Of a DNA stretch of 20,618 nucleotides, positions 1 to 7,147 are shown piece by piece. The stretch spans positions 1 to 20,618 of the forward strand of contig JADGQN010000030.1 in NCBI GenBank assembly GCA_017881765.1, written 5' to 3'. A program made the translations under genes and the position numbers. Under the pieces are notes generated by a model. The model searched no databases. It had not been told where the DNA came from and worked only from the letters and a program-made list of their open reading frames with translations. Every line of letters starts with the position of its first letter. Position 1 is the stretch's first letter. The DNA is from Syntrophobacterales bacterium (GTDB lineage: Bacteria; Desulfobacterota; Syntrophorhabdia; Syntrophorhabdales; WCHB1-27).

Positions 1-1101
1 GAGAAAGCCGCATCCCCAGATGCCTGCGGTGATCAATATTTCGGGCATCGTGGGCACGTATGTCGTGATCTCGCCCAGCGGCGAGGGGACAAATCCGGGC
101 ACGATGAGGCCAAGCCCTTTATCGATCCAGATGGCGACGAAAGCAGCGAGGCAGGCCACAAAAAGCAGAGGCTCTCTTTTTCTCGTCACAGGGTTGATGA
201 GCAGGACAAACGCTATAGCTGCCAGAACCAGCGAGCTCCAGGTCCACGGCACCAGGCTTGACTGCCCCGAAAGGCCAAAAAGCAGGTATTCGAAGTGTGC
301 TTTGTGTTCCGGTATGTTACTGTAAAATATCGTGAATAGCTCGACCAGCAAAAAGAATATGGTGATCGCCAGGGCATAGGTGACGATCTGAGCCACTTTC
401 TGAATGGCATTTTTTCCCGCATCGAACCCGGAATACTTCTTCAAGATCAGGCTGATCATAATGAGGAGCGCAGGCCCTGATGCAAAGGCTGAGGCGAGAA
501 AGCGAGGGGCAAGAAGCGCGGTTAGCCAGAATGGGCGTGCTCCCAGACCCGAGTAAATGAACGCCGTAACGGTGTGGATGCTGACGGCCCAGGGAATAGA
601 CACGAAGACCAGAGGCCTGACCCAGCCGACCACTGGCTCGCCTTTGTGCTCTGCATCCAGCGAGGCCCAGCCGATCAAGAGGTTGAGAAGGAGATACCCG
701 TTCAGGACGATCATATCCCAGAAGAGTAAAGATCTCGGTGAGGGATAGAGCAGCACGTTGAGGACCCGGGCCGGCTGGCCCAGGTCGGCGAAAATAAAGA
801 GCACGGACATGATGACAGCGCCGACGGCAAGAAATTCGCCCAGCACGGTGATCTTTCCGAACTCCTTGGTGTGATGGAGATAGTAAGGCAAAACGACCAT
901 TACAGCAGATGCGGCAACACCCACGAAGAAAGTGAAGTTCGCAATGTAAAGGCCCCAGGAGATGTTCCTGCTGAGGCCCGTGATAGAGAGTCCTACGTCC
1001 CACTGCCTGAGATAGCAGAGAAAACCGGCCCCGATGACGACAAGAAGGAAAATTAACCAGGCCCGGTAGCCGCGGGTTCCGGAAAATGCCTTTTCTAGCA
1101 T
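1..1101 (-). CDS. dsrP: DsrP, NrfD-family membrane subunit of DsrMKJOP (3' end cut by window edge)
   Basis: Polytopic membrane subunit of the DsrMKJOP complex, expected to exchange electrons with the quinone pool through its partner DsrO. The reading frame is open from an ATG at 1101 down to position 1 (367 codons, no stop), so only the last few tens of residues should be missing compared with usual NrfD/PsrC-family lengths near 390-410. It starts MLEKAFSGTRGYRAWL and continues as repeated hydrophobic spans, with the NrfD-like stretch SWGLYIANFTFFVGVAASA near residues 48-66 and FADLGQPAR near 104-112. The start is six bases after the dsrO stop, with GAGG just upstream. Identification rests on hydrophobicity, NrfD-like motifs and position as last gene after dsrO. 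A longer overlapping frame (317-1111) is out of phase with this protein and is a shadow. Confidence 0.93.
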   Translation of the reverse strand, partial: MLEKAFSGTRGYRAWLIFLLVVIGAGFLCYLRQWDVGLSITGLSRNISWGLYIANFTFFVGVAASAVMVVLPYYLHHTKEFGKITVLGEFLAVGAVIMSVLFIFADLGQPARVLNVLLYPSPRSLLFWDMIVLNGYLLLNLLIGWASLDAEHKGEPVVGWVRPLVFVSIPWAVSIHTVTAFIYSGLGARPFWLTALLAPRFLASAFASGPALLIMISLILKKYSGFDAGKNAIQKVAQIVTYALAITIFFLLVELFTIFYSNIPEHKAHFEYLLFGLSGQSSLVPWTWSSLVLAAIAFVLLINPVTRKREPLLFVACLAAFVAIWIDKGLGLIVPGFVPSPLGEITTYVPTMPEILITAGIWGCGFL

Positions 1102-1107
1102 ACATCC

Positions 1108-1872
1108 TCACACAAGGTAATAGACGTTGGGCCCCGTGCCCAGTGAAGGTTTTCGCTGGAGTACGAAACGTCCCTCAAGCACCTTTCTGATCTCTGAGTC
1201 GGGATTATTCAGGTCCCCGAAGTAAAGTCCTTTATCCTTACATGCCTCAACGCACGCGGGTACCTGGCCTTTAGCGAGCCTTTCCTCGCAGAAATTGCAC
1301 TTCTCCACCACTCCTTTTGTCCTCGTGGGATAGGCCTCGTTGATTGTCGGTACGGCGGGTCGCGGGTCCTTCCAGTTGAAGCTGCGCGACCCGTACGGAC
1401 AAGCCGCCATGCAGTAACGGCATCCTATGCATCGGTGGTAGTCCATCATGACGATCCCGTCTTCTTCCCTTTTGAATGTTGCCTTTGTGGGACAGACAGA
1501 CACACAGGGTGGGTTGTCGCAGTGGTTGCAGAGAACGAGAACGGGCCGCTGTTTCAGTTCCTCTTTGGTGAACTGGCGCACCTGTTCAGGGAAGACTTCC
1601 GCAAAGGGCGAAGTCCAGATCCACTTGATCTCATGCTTTACATTTTGAAAAACGGGCACGTTGTGGAGCCGGTGACAGGCAGCAATGCAATCGGACCACC
1701 AGTCCTTGTGGGTGCTTGCGCGAAGCTCGACGAGCATGGCCCATCTCTTTTTCGCAGGTGGCGCCGCGGGGAGGGTAGGGGGAGCAGATAGCAGGGTGTA
1801 TGCGGGCTTGAGAGCGAATCCCGCGATAGTCAACCCGCCGATTTTTAAAAAGGTTCTCCTGTCGAGGCTCAC
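1108..1872 (-). CDS. dsrO: DsrO, Tat-exported periplasmic ferredoxin subunit of DsrMKJOP
   Basis: Periplasmic iron-sulfur subunit that passes electrons between DsrJ and the membrane subunit DsrP. With the GTG start at 1872 the protein has 254 residues. It opens with a twin-arginine signal (DRRTFLK at residues 4-10, then a hydrophobic stretch to about 29), which indicates folded export by Tat. Cysteine groups for [4Fe-4S] clusters: C62/C66, C115-C118-C123-C127, C148-C151-C154-C158, and C192-C195 with C207-C211. The start is chosen because it puts the Tat motif at the N-terminus, overlaps the dsrJ stop by four bases (GTGA) and follows GGAGG by eight bases. An upstream in-frame ATG at 1986 would run through dsrJ coding sequence and bury the signal. 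Translational coupling to dsrJ is likely. Confidence 0.95.
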   Translation of the reverse strand: MSLDRRTFLKIGGLTIAGFALKPAYTLLSAPPTLPAAPPAKKRWAMLVELRASTHKDWWSDCIAACHRLHNVPVFQNVKHEIKWIWTSPFAEVFPEQVRQFTKEELKQRPVLVLCNHCDNPPCVSVCPTKATFKREEDGIVMMDYHRCIGCRYCMAACPYGSRSFNWKDPRPAVPTINEAYPTRTKGVVEKCNFCEERLAKGQVPACVEACKDKGLYFGDLNNPDSEIRKVLEGRFVLQRKPSLGTGPNVYYLV

Positions 1873-2258
1873 TTGCCGGCCTCCTTCGGGAAGTTGTGGC
1901 AATCCCAGCACCACGGTTGAACGTTCATATAGTCGTGACAACGGTCGCAAAACTTGGCCTTGTTGGAGTGGCATTGGGTGATGCATGTATTTGTGAGGCT
2001 CATAGTGTACTCTTTCCCGGTAGACGAAACGTAGGTCCTTTTGCCATCACGGACGACCGTTTCCTTCCAATTGTTCAAGAGGTCTACGTGGCTGGTGCGC
2101 ATATATTGAGTCGACTCCACGCACTCTTTCTCACCCGGAGGCAACTCCAGCTTTGGCGCGCCCTCCGCACTTCTGTTGAGCCAACCATACCAGATCGGCA
2201 CGGTAGCGACTCAGAGAAAGACTATGATGATTGCCGCTACAAGACCTTTGTTATACAT
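1869..2258 (-). CDS. dsrJ: DsrJ, membrane-anchored triheme cytochrome c, interrupted by an in-frame TGA at codon 16
   Basis: Periplasmic triheme cytochrome of DsrMKJOP. Reading from the ATG at 2258 gives MYNKGLVAAIIIVFL, then TGA (2211-2213), then VATVPIWYGWLN and the rest of DsrJ in the same frame, 129 codons in all. The signal anchor is therefore split by a stop codon, while the hydrophobic pattern and the conserved P-x-W-Y end continue across it. Downstream features are typical: CVESTQYMRTSH (the Cys and Met/His region of the unusual first heme), CITQCH, CDRCH and CWDCH. The first full heme motif has three residues between its cysteines. The TGA may be a nonsense mutation, a sequencing error or a recoded selenocysteine codon. 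An internal GTG at 2201 could restart translation but would lose the anchor. The ribosome site before 2258 is weak. Confidence 0.85.
2180..2199 (-). other. Candidate SECIS-like hairpin 11 nt after the dsrJ TGA
   Basis: On the transcript, GCCGATC pairs with GGTTGGC (seven pairs, two of them G-U) around the loop UGGUAU. Eighteen bases separate the UGA from the loop. The E. coli fdhF SECIS has about the same spacing and a six-base loop with GGU in the same place. The loop here also encodes the conserved Trp-Tyr of DsrJ, so chance resemblance is quite possible. Confidence 0.3.
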
Positions 2259-2268
2259 AGTTCAAATT

Positions 2269-2370
2269 CCATCTGGTCTATTTCGTCTTTCTGGTCGTCT
2301 GGTCTTTCTAGTCTCCGAAAGGAGACGGACTAGACAGACTAGATGGACCAAATAGACCAGACAGACTAAA
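2269..2370. repeat. Intergenic inverted repeat of short words (dsrK-dsrJ gap)
   Basis: Fills most of the 159-base gap between dsrK and dsrJ. The left arm is built from words such as TCTGGTC and CTAGTC, and the right arm from their complements (GACTAGA, GGACCA, ATAGACCAGA). The centre is a perfect six-pair stem, GTCTCC/GGAGAC, around GAAA (2311-2326). The transcript would fold into a long imperfect hairpin. It belongs to the same family as 5153-5248, 7079-7130 and 16987-17098. The remainder (2371-2417) shows only a CTGGACCC-type direct word. Confidence 0.75.
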
Positions 2371-2417
2371 TTCGGCTTTAGAATTTTATTTCCCTCCTGG
2401 ACCCCGGCCCCTGGACC

Positions 2418-4031
2418 CTACGCAGTTGGTTCTTCCGCCTGCGCGAGCGGTTCTCCCCGCAAATCAGCCGTGCGAGTTTCTCCCTTCATCACCAGCGCGT
2501 TTCCAACGAGCTCGTGGACGCCGCACACCTCCACACCCGGGACCCAATATTCGAAAAGGGGTGGCAGCGAAGCCTTGTCAATAGCGCACAGACACGACAC
2601 CATGTTCACGCCATGCTTTTCCTTGACGTATTTTACCGCGTGTGCCCTCGGAAACCCGCCTCTCAGCCTCATCTCCATGTTCTCATCGGCGCCGAGTCCC
2701 GCGCCGCTCCCGCAGCAGAATGTTTTCTCTTTGATCGTGTTTTCCGGCATGTCGAAAAAATGATTGCAGACATTTTGGAGAATATATCTCGGCTCCGCGA
2801 AGAGGCCGATGGCACGTGCCGGGTTGCAGGAGTCGTGAAAGGTCACCTTCCAGCGGTCATTGCGTGCCGGGTCCAGCTTAAGTTTGTCATGCTTGATCAG
2901 GTCAGCGGTAAATTCCGTGATGTGCACCATTTTGGTCGACCGCGCATTATCGAACTTCGTGCCCGTGATCGGTGAGACGGGCTCTTCCAGAAAATCGGCA
3001 GGCCCGTTGAACGTGTCCATGTACTGGTGGATGGTGCGCCACATATGACCGCATTCACCGCCCAGAATCCATTTGACCCCTAGCCTGCGCGCTTCGGCGT
3101 AGATCTTGTTGTTGAGGCGCTTCGCCAACTCCGACGAATGGAATAGGCCGAAATTGCCGCCCTCCGAGGCGTACGTGCTCCAGGTATAGTCGAGCCCGAT
3201 CTCGTGAAAGAGCATCAGGTAGCCGAGGAACGTGTGCCAGTGCGGGCTTGCGAAATAATCCGCGGAGGGCGCTACAAAGAGTATTTCAGCCCCTTTCCTG
3301 TTGATGGGCGCGTCGATAGAGATGCCGGTGAGGTCCTTCAGCTCATCGAGGGCAAACTCGAATGTCTGCTTAAAAGCATGTGGAGGAATGCCAAGATGAT
3401 TTCCTGTTCTGAAGCAATTTGATGCCGGCTCCACGACCCATTGGATATTACAGCCAACAAGGTTGAGAAGCTCCCTCGCCATCATGGTGATCTCGCACGT
3501 GTCAATGCCGTACGGACAATATATCGAGCAGCGGCGGCACTCCGAGCACTGAAAGAAGTAGTAGAACCACTCCTTCAAAACGTCTTCCGTGAGGTCGCGT
3601 GCGCCGGCGAGACGACCGAAGATTTTGCCGGCTACGGTGAAATAACGCCGGTAAACCGACCGGAGAAGTTCGGCCCTGAGAACAGGCATATTCTTCGGAT
3701 CTCCGGAGCCCAGGAAATAGTGGCATTTATCCGCGCAGGCGCCGCAGCGGACACAGATGTCTAAATAGAGCTTGAAGGAACGGTGACGTTTGAGCAGCCG
3801 GCCCATGCCTTCAAGAATAATCTCTTTCCAATTCTCGGGCAGCTTCCAATCAGCATCCGCCGGATTCCACTCTCTCTGATTGGGCAGATCGAGATACTTC
3901 TGGTGCTTCAACGGGGCACTGTAACTGTAAGTGCCTTTCCTGAACACCGCCGTGGGCGTGAGCCAGTCGCGGTCGGCGGGCTCGTAGCTTACGTTGAGTA
4001 TCTCTTCAGGTTTCAATTTGTCGTCAGCCAC
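2418..4031 (-). CDS. dsrK: DsrK, catalytic HdrD-like iron-sulfur subunit of DsrMKJOP
   Basis: Cytoplasmic subunit thought to reduce the DsrC trisulfide/disulfide at a special [4Fe-4S] centre, using electrons from DsrM. It has 537 residues. Two ferredoxin-type motifs bind ordinary clusters: C93-C96-C99-C103 and C162-C165-C168-C172. Two CCG-like regions follow, as in heterodisulfide reductase HdrD: C327 (GGECGH), C402 (HDSCNPAR), C439-C440 (FCCGSGAG) and C480/C482 (SCLCAID). A GTG start at 4031 is preceded by CGGAG at five bases. It lies downstream of dsrM in the usual order. Both ferredoxin motifs and the CCG cysteines are intact, so it should be functional. Confidence 0.96.
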   Translation of the reverse strand: MADDKLKPEEILNVSYEPADRDWLTPTAVFRKGTYSYSAPLKHQKYLDLPNQREWNPADADWKLPENWKEIILEGMGRLLKRHRSFKLYLDICVRCGACADKCHYFLGSGDPKNMPVLRAELLRSVYRRYFTVAGKIFGRLAGARDLTEDVLKEWFYYFFQCSECRRCSIYCPYGIDTCEITMMARELLNLVGCNIQWVVEPASNCFRTGNHLGIPPHAFKQTFEFALDELKDLTGISIDAPINRKGAEILFVAPSADYFASPHWHTFLGYLMLFHEIGLDYTWSTYASEGGNFGLFHSSELAKRLNNKIYAEARRLGVKWILGGECGHMWRTIHQYMDTFNGPADFLEEPVSPITGTKFDNARSTKMVHITEFTADLIKHDKLKLDPARNDRWKVTFHDSCNPARAIGLFAEPRYILQNVCNHFFDMPENTIKEKTFCCGSGAGLGADENMEMRLRGGFPRAHAVKYVKEKHGVNMVSCLCAIDKASLPPLFEYWVPGVEVCGVHELVGNALVMKGETRTADLRGEPLAQAEEPTA

Positions 4032-4052
4032 GTGCGCTCCGCAGAAAAAGAC

Positions 4053-4135
4053 AGGTTGAGGTAAAGACTAAAGCAAAGGTTGAGAAAGAAAGGAGTAGCT
4101 TTGTTTTTCTTAACCTTAACCTTAACCTTAACCTT
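4053..4135. repeat. Low-complexity repeat with TTAACC tandem array (dsrM-dsrK gap)
   Basis: Four perfect TTAACC hexamers run from 4110 to 4133, preceded by complementary words (AGGTTGAG) at 4053-4060 and 4077-4084. The gap can therefore fold back on itself. The segment CTAAAGCAAAGGTT recurs at 10387-10400, showing a dispersed family rather than local slippage alone. It lies between the dsrM stop and the dsrK start. Confidence 0.75.
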
Positions 4136-4151
4136 TCTTTTCTCTTTCCTA

Positions 4152-5147
4152 TCATTCCTTCTCCACCGGTAATCCCGCTTCCTTCATGGCCTCCCTGAAT
4201 TCGTCCTCATACTCTTCGTACGTATGTACTTTGACTGGATAGCTCCAGGGATTTATGTGTCTCCGGGCACGGCTGTCATTTTTTAAATTCCTCGTGGGGC
4301 TGAAGAAAACACCGGGCGCGTGCATCAGCTTGCTAAACGGCAAATAGGCCGCCAGGATGCTGACGAGGAACAAATGGATGTAAAACGGCAACCCGATAGC
4401 CGTGGGAATTACAGGACGAAAACTCGCTATGCTCAAGGCGAGCTCTTTTGCTTTTTCAGCGTCAATCTTGAAAAAGTGGCGCATGAGCACGCCGGAGAGC
4501 ACGACAGCGATGATGAGCAAGAGAACGAAATAGTCTGAAGGCAGCGAGATCAGCCGCATCTGTGGATAGATCACTCTTCGGAGAAAAAGGTAGCTGAGGC
4601 CCACTATTATGGCGACATCAGTTATGTAAAGCGCCGGCAAGCCGACGTGAAAGAGGGCATCGAGGTTCTGGACGAAGGCGATACCCGGAAGGACGGGCTC
4701 GGTGAAGAATCGTAGATGGCGGAAGAGGACGATGATAAGCGACCAGTGGAAGAGTAGCCCACCTGCCCAGAGAAAGCGATTGGAGCTATAAATCAGCCTT
4801 TGGCGCTGTTTCAGCTCAGCTCTATCATTCCTGAGAAGGCTGCGGAAGAAAAGCACTTCGAGGGCCATCCTCGCGAACAGACCCCAATAGCTGTGCGGAC
4901 TCTCCCGGTTGTTCGCCTTGATCCATGGCAATGACTTCTGCTGTCCGCAAATGGTGGGGATATGAAATGGAACAGGGGATTGGGCCCAGCTTACTATCCG
5001 GTAAATGAAGCCAACAAAGAATATGAGGCACGCGATGTACGGTATTCCCACGCCAAAAAGCAGGGTCAATCCCGCCGCACCGACCCCAACCCAAGGTATA
5101 ATGATCAGGGCTAAAACGGCAATCAACGCAATCCACATTCTATTCAT
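4152..5147 (-). CDS. dsrM: DsrM, di-heme b membrane subunit of DsrMKJOP (NarI-like)
   Basis: Integral membrane cytochrome b that links the quinone pool to DsrK. It has 331 residues. Hydrophobic spans lie at about 5-50 (two), 124-145, 170-190, 203-223 and 250-272. His pairs suitable as heme b ligands lie in or next to membrane spans (H134, H144, H258, H276). The loop PTICGQQKSLPWIK (64-77) is of the type conserved in DsrM. The C-terminus is charged and cytoplasmic. The ATG at 5147 follows AGGGAAAC. dsrK is the next gene, which fits the DsrMK module. Compared with the second DsrM-like protein at 8772-9677, it carries the DsrM-specific N-terminal region. Confidence 0.93.
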   Translation of the reverse strand: MNRMWIALIAVLALIIIPWVGVGAAGLTLLFGVGIPYIACLIFFVGFIYRIVSWAQSPVPFHIPTICGQQKSLPWIKANNRESPHSYWGLFARMALEVLFFRSLLRNDRAELKQRQRLIYSSNRFLWAGGLLFHWSLIIVLFRHLRFFTEPVLPGIAFVQNLDALFHVGLPALYITDVAIIVGLSYLFLRRVIYPQMRLISLPSDYFVLLLIIAVVLSGVLMRHFFKIDAEKAKELALSIASFRPVIPTAIGLPFYIHLFLVSILAAYLPFSKLMHAPGVFFSPTRNLKNDSRARRHINPWSYPVKVHTYEEYEDEFREAMKEAGLPVEKE

Positions 5148-5152
5148 GTTTC

Positions 5153-5248
5153 CCTAGTCCATCTCGTCTTTCTGGTCGTTTAGTCTTTCTAGTCCAAGGA
5201 AGGTGAGACCAGATGGACCAGATAGACTAAATGGACCAGATAGACTAA
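5153..5248. repeat. Intergenic inverted repeat with a perfect 18-bp tandem duplication
   Basis: The left arm (CTAGTCCATCTCGTC through TCTAGTCC) is complementary to the right arm built of GGACCAGATAGACTAAAT words. The right arm contains ATGGACCAGATAGACTAA twice in perfect tandem (5213-5230 and 5231-5248). Same family as the dsrK-dsrJ gap. The repeat ends two bases before the stop codon of the upstream gene. Confidence 0.78.
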
Positions 5249-5249
5249 A

Positions 5250-5792
5250 TCAGGATTTCTCTCCGTGACCCGTGACCCGTGACCCGTGACCCCGGGTCAT
5301 CGCCTGCACCACCCTTACGAGCCTGTCCCGCTCTGCCCGTGCCTCGCCCACCCTTATCTCCGCGATCTTTTCGCGACACGCCACGTACAGATCAAATGCA
5401 GCGAACGTCAGTTCATCGATGCGCAAATCGAGTCTGGCCAGATCGTCCAAATGTTCGGGACCCGTCTGCATACCTTGCAACTCTTCCCGGATTGCTTTCT
5501 TGAGATGCACCATGAAGGCAAGGGCACCAGAGGGCCGAAACTCCTGCACCGCCCTTATGTGAACGATAGCGTCGAGAGAAGGGGTGAGGTCTCCCGGGTC
5601 AGCCCATTCACTGAGTCCGTCCAGGATAATCTCAAGCTCCCGCCGAAACGTTGATCCGACGGGATTAGCGAAGGAATTCTGCTGATTCTTCATCAACGTA
5701 ACGCTGTCGTGAGGATAGGTGTCGAACAGAAGGTTTAGACAACGGTCAAGGATTGCTTTTTTTCTCTTCCTCAGCAGTTCCTGAAGCGTCAT
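5250..5792 (-). CDS. RsbRD N-terminal-domain-like protein encoded in the dsr cluster
   Basis: A soluble, mostly helical protein of 180 residues. I read it as a stand-alone RsbRD N-terminal (RsbT co-antagonist) type domain, from the opening LQELLRKRKKAILDRCLNLLFDTYP, the central FRRELEIILDGLSEW and the ELTFAAFDLYVACREKIAEIR helix. Such domains are related to heme- or ligand-sensing helical bundles in stressosome proteins. I recall similar proteins next to dsrMKJOP in Desulfobacterota, but the role there is not established to my knowledge. No catalytic motif is visible. The last residues (RGHGSRVTGHGE) are encoded by a seven-base tandem repeat, so the tail is probably not functional. The start at 5792 has a poor ribosome site and is uncertain. 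Confidence 0.72.
   Translation of the reverse strand: MTLQELLRKRKKAILDRCLNLLFDTYPHDSVTLMKNQQNSFANPVGSTFRRELEIILDGLSEWADPGDLTPSLDAIVHIRAVQEFRPSGALAFMVHLKKAIREELQGMQTGPEHLDDLARLDLRIDELTFAAFDLYVACREKIAEIRVGEARAERDRLVRVVQAMTRGHGSRVTGHGEKS
5264..5291. repeat. Four tandem CGTGACC heptamers at the 3' end of a gene
   Basis: Four perfect seven-base units, followed by the partial complement CCGGGTCA. They are inside the coding region of the RsbRD-like gene and are translated into its C-terminal tail, which suggests repeat growth moved the stop codon. Confidence 0.85.
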
Positions 5793-5880
5793 CGTCTATC
5801 TAACCCACCATCCCCCACAACCGTGAACAGTGAAAATAATCTGTCTTTCCCCTTTCCAACTCGTAACCTGTAACAGTCTT

Positions 5881-7062
5881 CTAACTAAAGAACCTCCCCT
5901 TCAGGATGAAATTCCAGTAGAGGCGCCTCAAGAGGCTCACGTGCAAGAACCAGTTGAAGCGAGAATCTTTGATGGTCGATATGCTGCGGCCGTAGTCGAA
6001 TTCCGCAAAAAAGAGAGTTCCAAAATCTGTGAGAATAGGGCAGACGGTGTTACCGTCATAAGTGGCCGTGGGTTCTCCGCCCGCGATATGGCTCTTTATC
6101 CGGCGGGCCAAAATTGCTGCCTGTTTTCGGGCCGCGGAGGCAGTCTTTCCCGATGGAAAATTGCCTGCGTCGCCAACGGCGTAAATGTTGTCAAAATCTC
6201 TATGGCGCAGCGTATTCTTGTTGCAGGTCACCCAGCCGACCGGATCGGCAAGGCCCTCTGAGTTCTGGACAATCTCCTCGCCTGCATGGGGAGGAATGAT
6301 GGAGAGGAGATCGAAACCGATTCTCTCACCCAAGAAGTCCTCGCAAAACCCTTTCTTACTGTTGATCTTTGATGGGTTGAATTCGATCTTCACTTCGATT
6401 CCCCGGTCGTGGAGAAGTCGTTCCACGTGACCGGCATACGGTTCAATACTGGGTGGGACTGAGGATGTGGGTGTGGTAAGCAAAAAACGGCACTTGTCGC
6501 GTATTCCCCGTCGTCTCATTTCTGCTTCCGCGAGCAGGATGAAAGCCACAGGCGCTGCAGGGCACTTGACCGGCATCTCACAGATGCAGGAGACGATAGC
6601 TCCGCCTTCAAATGTTTTGAGTGCTTCACGGAGCTTCAGTGCGTGTTCCAACGTGTAGAAGCTGAAGACGTTCTTTCCATTTTTCAGCCCATCCTTCAGG
6701 CCTTCCGGTTCATCGAGGACGAGCTTTGCGCCTGTAGCGATGATCACATAATCAAATGGGATTTCTCCTGATCGCGTAGTAGTTACCGTGCCTTGAAGGT
6801 TTATTTTCCGTGCCTCATCCGTCACGAGTGTTATTCTGCTGATGAGGAGATCCTTCACGTCCCTGCTCAAATCTTCCTCTTTGTCGATGTCAAATAGGAG
6901 TGTCAGGAAGCCGGGCTGATAGTAATGTTTCGTGCTCTTTTCGATGAGGGTAATTGCAGCGTTTTCCGGTCGGATCTTTTTCCGGAGCCGGTTTGCCACC
7001 ATGATGCCGGCAGAGCCCCCACCGACAATCACTATCTGCTTTTTTTTCTCACCAGGTGTCAT
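5881..7062 (-). CDS. SQR-like FAD-dependent pyridine nucleotide-disulfide oxidoreductase
   Basis: Probable membrane-associated flavoprotein of the sulfide:quinone oxidoreductase (SQR)/flavocytochrome c sulfide dehydrogenase superfamily, 393 residues. It has an N-terminal FAD-binding Rossmann motif (IVIVGGGSAG, 10-19), a second ATG motif (VIIATGAKL, 106-114) and a C-terminal FAD motif (IYAVGDAG, 293-300). SQR-like features are KCPAAP (C167), TVCPILTDFG (C341) and a hydrophobic/basic tail, FNWFLHVSLLRRLYW (369-383), resembling the SQR membrane-binding helices. The first of the three redox cysteines of classical SQR has no match near 120-135, although C159 and C161 lie close to C167. Substrate is therefore uncertain: sulfide, polysulfide, or a thiol donor to quinone. 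It sits between the second DsrMK-like pair and the RsbRD-like gene. GAGG lies four bases before the ATG. Confidence 0.8.
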   Translation of the reverse strand: MTPGEKKKQIVIVGGGSAGIMVANRLRKKIRPENAAITLIEKSTKHYYQPGFLTLLFDIDKEEDLSRDVKDLLISRITLVTDEARKINLQGTVTTTRSGEIPFDYVIIATGAKLVLDEPEGLKDGLKNGKNVFSFYTLEHALKLREALKTFEGGAIVSCICEMPVKCPAAPVAFILLAEAEMRRRGIRDKCRFLLTTPTSSVPPSIEPYAGHVERLLHDRGIEVKIEFNPSKINSKKGFCEDFLGERIGFDLLSIIPPHAGEEIVQNSEGLADPVGWVTCNKNTLRHRDFDNIYAVGDAGNFPSGKTASAARKQAAILARRIKSHIAGGEPTATYDGNTVCPILTDFGTLFFAEFDYGRSISTIKDSRFNWFLHVSLLRRLYWNFILKGRFFS

Positions 7063-7078
7063 ATCGCCTCGCCTTAAA

Positions 7079-7130
7079 ACTGGTCTATCTTGTCGTCTGG
7101 TTCTTCTAGTCCCGGACCAGATAGACTAAA
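7079..7130. repeat. Short intergenic inverted repeat, same word family
   Basis: CTGGTCTATCT on the left is matched by GGACCAGATAGAC on the right, with CTAGTCCC in between. This is the smallest member of the family seen at 2269, 5153 and 16987, placed between the second DsrK-like gene and the SQR-like gene. Confidence 0.65.
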
Positions 7131-7147
7131 CAAACATCTCCACATTG

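Noticed and set aside
317..1111. A 264-codon minus-strand frame overlapping dsrP
   Set aside because: Its translation is Arg/Cys/His rich with no family pattern, while the other frame from 1101 gives a clean NrfD-type membrane protein.
1869..2201. dsrJ starting at the internal GTG 2201 as the true gene start
   Set aside because: It would remove the membrane anchor and signal that DsrJ needs for export, and no ribosome site precedes it; the in-frame sequence upstream of the TGA is clearly DsrJ-like.
4110..4133. TTAACC array as a telomere or a CRISPR-like array
   Set aside because: Only four hexamers with no spacers, inside an operon gap; it fits the general low-complexity pattern of the gaps.
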